Below the pieces are notes generated by a model, which saw nothing but the letters and a program-made list of their open reading frames with translations, was not told the DNA's origin and made no database searches. A DNA stretch of 64,000 nucleotides, from positions 7,864,093-7,928,092 of the forward strand of contig JAQFVV010000031.1 in NCBI GenBank assembly GCA_028023455.1, read 5' to 3'. The translations under genes and the position numbers were made by a program. Within the stretch, counting starts at the first letter, position 1; the number at the start of each line of letters is the position of its first letter. This document shows, in pieces, positions 62,086 through 64,000 of this stretch. Source of the stretch: Epiperipatus broadwayi (taxonomy: Eukaryota > Onychophora > Udeonychophora > Euonychophora > Peripatidae).

Positions 62086-64000
62086 TGCATCTCCCAACAT
62101 GCATCTCTCTATACTTATTTGATTGGTCTGAAGGCTCTGTATTGCTCTTATATTAAGTGTACAAGTCTCAGATCCATAAGAAAGAACTGGTAAAACACAT
62201 TTGTTAAAAACCTTCTTTTCAAACACATAGGCATATTTCCTTTTACTATCAAGTTATTTCTACTCAAAGCACTCCAAACAAGTTTAATTCCATGATTAAT
62301 TTCATCCATTATGTTTCCATCAGTATTAATAATCTGACCAAGGTATTTTTAACTGTTAACTTAATTTATCATAATGAATTTTTATTTTCATATTTTGAGA
62401 AAATCTATTAAAAATTACTTCAGTCTTTTTAACATTTATCTTTAGTATTACTTTTCTACTTTCACCTGATAACTCCTGCAACATTTTGTGCAGCTCTGAA
62501 GCATTACTTGCAAAAAACTACTACATCATCTGCAAAATCTAAATGACTCAAATAATCTATTTACTTCCATTCCTTTAGTTTCCCATTTTAATCCACAAAA
62601 TACTTCTTGCAGCCCTGCTGTAAAAACTTTTGGAGATATAGAGTCACCTTGTCTTACACCCTTTCCAAAATAACCTTTCCAGGTATCATTATGTAATTTA
62701 ATTGGTTCTGTTGCATTTTTATAAATATTCTTTAAAATATGACAATATCCTGAATCTATACCTCGATGATCCAATGCTTTAATCACGGAAGCAAAGTTTA
62801 TAGAATCAAATGCCTTTTCATAATCTATAAATCCAAAACATAATGGCAACTCATGTTTATTTGTCTTTTCTATTACTTCTCTCAATATCTAGATATGATC
62901 TACATTAATAAAACCACTTTTAAATCCATCTTGTTCTCTTGGTTGATGGAAATTCAATGTTCTCTGTAGATGAGTTGTAATTATCTTGGTAAATATTTTG
63001 TATAAAACTGATAAAAGTGTGATAGGTCTGTAATTTCTAATATATTCTTTATCACCTTTTTGAAATATTAATAATATTACGGCATCCTTTCAATCATTTG
63101 GTACATCTTTATCATATAGACATTTGGTATATAACTTTGCTAAAAAAATTCTATTTTTTCACCTGCTTCTTTTAATATATCAATTATAATCCCAAGATTA
63201 CCTGGAGCATTTCTTTTCTTTATACATTTAATTGCATGGCTCACTTTTTCATTTAAAATTCTGGGCAATTTGGAAGAGGTAATAGATATAGTAGGTACTT
63301 GTTCTTTATTACTATATAATTTTTGATAAAAGCCTTCTACCAATTTCATGATGTCATCACTCTTTTAAGTAATAATTCCTTTTTTTTCTTATTGTAGATA
63401 TAAATTTCCTACCAATACCAAAATTTTGTTTTACATTCTTGAGACTTTTATTTTATTCTACACCTTTCCTTGCTAGTTCACAGTTACACTTTGTTATATC
63501 ATTTTCAACTCTTTTCTGCACAGCTGTACAAAATTCGAGATATTCAATCCTTTTTCATGCATCATTTCTGTATATCTTCATATTCCTTCTCTTCTTCATA
63601 AATTTTTTACTCTCAGTAGAAATTTTATTGGTCAATTGCAATTTTTTTCTACCAGCTATCTTTGTTGCAATTTTTAAAAGTGTATCAGTTATTTTCATAT
63701 TAATTTTATTCAAATCTGAATCAAGTTCAAAATCTACTAATACTTGAAACTGATTTGTAAGTTGTAATTTAAATTCATTGGAATGTTTCTGAAGATTAAA
63801 AATATCAATTGTAAATATTGTTTTTCTTAATAATTTTTGTCTCTCCAGTTTTGCATTAATACATATCTTACCTCTTACTAATCTATGATCACTTCCTGTG
63901 TTAAATTTATTAAGAACATTACAATTTTAAAATATATGTTTTCTGTTAGTCAAAATATAATAAAATTCTACTATATCTTCATTTGGATGCTTCCATGTTC
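62086..64000 (-). pseudogene. second RTE LINE copy, partial, truncated at both ends
   Basis: Read on the minus strand from the window edge. The end of the endonuclease domain (ILTN..., SDHRLV region at about 63850-63960) is followed by the linker, then MKLVEGFYQKLYSNKEQVP (63349-), NAPGN (about 63210), NYRPITLLSVLYK (about 63030-63000), FIDYEKAFDSINFASVIKALDHRG (62830-62760), VRQGDSISPKVF (about 62650) and FADDVVVF (about 62520, with a frameshift). The C-terminal part YGSETCTLN is at about 62165-62195. It is collinear with 42560-44470 of the first copy over about 1.9 kb. Many stops and shifts are present. It ends just after MLG (about 62087), so the 3' end is lost, which is unusual for a LINE and implies a deletion. 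The 5' part lies outside the window. Confidence 0.88.

Noticed and set aside
63439-63747. 102-codon plus-strand frame at the right end
   Set aside because: Shadow of the minus-strand RTE copy; it matches the shadow frame over the first LINE.

Overview
This window looks like gene-poor, very AT-rich DNA from an animal nuclear genome. It has dense (TA)n and (ATT)n microsatellites, RTE-type LINEs, Penelope-like elements (PLEs), tRNA-derived SINE pieces, a piggyBac-like MITE and many foldback repeats. There are no bacterial-style operons, rRNA genes or intact tRNA genes. I saw no convincing multi-exon protein gene; two or three short exon-like stretches are listed with low confidence. The mix of PLEs, RTE LINEs, TA microsatellites and hammerhead-bearing repeats fits a mollusc, perhaps a cephalopod, but the species is inference.

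Layout. 0-11 kb: microsatellites, degenerate short tandem repeats, one candidate exon (5318-5450), a PLE endonuclease pseudogene (6.9-7.4 kb) and a zone of repeated CCAAATGTAATGG-like motifs. 11-16 kb: two diverged copies of an ~800 bp repeat. 16-17.8 kb: inverted PLE fragments. 17.76-18.63 kb: a decayed copy of a 418 bp repeat followed by an inverted copy. 19.29-23.95 kb: a nearly homogeneous tandem array of the same 418 bp unit (11 full units plus an end piece). 24-41 kb: noncoding DNA with five foldback elements, a SINE with target-site duplications, tandem duplications (298, 357 and 81 bp periods) and long TA arrays. 40.5-41.3 kb: a piggyBac-like MITE. 41.6-44.8 kb: a nearly full-length RTE LINE broken by two stops and one frameshift. 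45-47.8 kb: a less AT-rich island. 54.4-56 kb: head-to-head PLE pieces. 62.1-64 kb: a second, minus-strand RTE copy running off the window.

Main discovery. Two unrelated repeat families carry hammerhead ribozyme (HHR) folds, worked out by hand. Family A is the 418 bp array plus decayed relatives at 17.9, 18.5 and 40.4 kb. Each array unit encodes, on the minus strand, a compact type I hammerhead: CTGAGGA core, helix II, GAA, helix III ATC/GAT, cleavable C, and a 6 bp helix I CCCCCA/TGGGGG. A diverged copy at 40.4 kb has a different but still fully paired helix I (CCTTCA/TGGAGG), which is compensatory evidence. Tandem units of a few hundred bp with type I hammerheads are the hallmark of retrozymes, which make small circular RNAs. 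Family B is dispersed (31.8, 45.0, 50.0, 50.3, 57.7, 59.9 kb) and combines a hammerhead with a tRNA-like A-box/B-box segment just downstream. The copy at 50.0 kb keeps a complete core and the one at 50.3 kb keeps the core with a weakened helix III; the others have visible core lesions.

How the parts relate. RTE and PLE machinery present here as pseudogenes could in principle have mobilised the non-autonomous hammerhead repeats; that is inference. Self-cleavage of a multimeric array transcript would give unit-length RNAs ready for circularisation.
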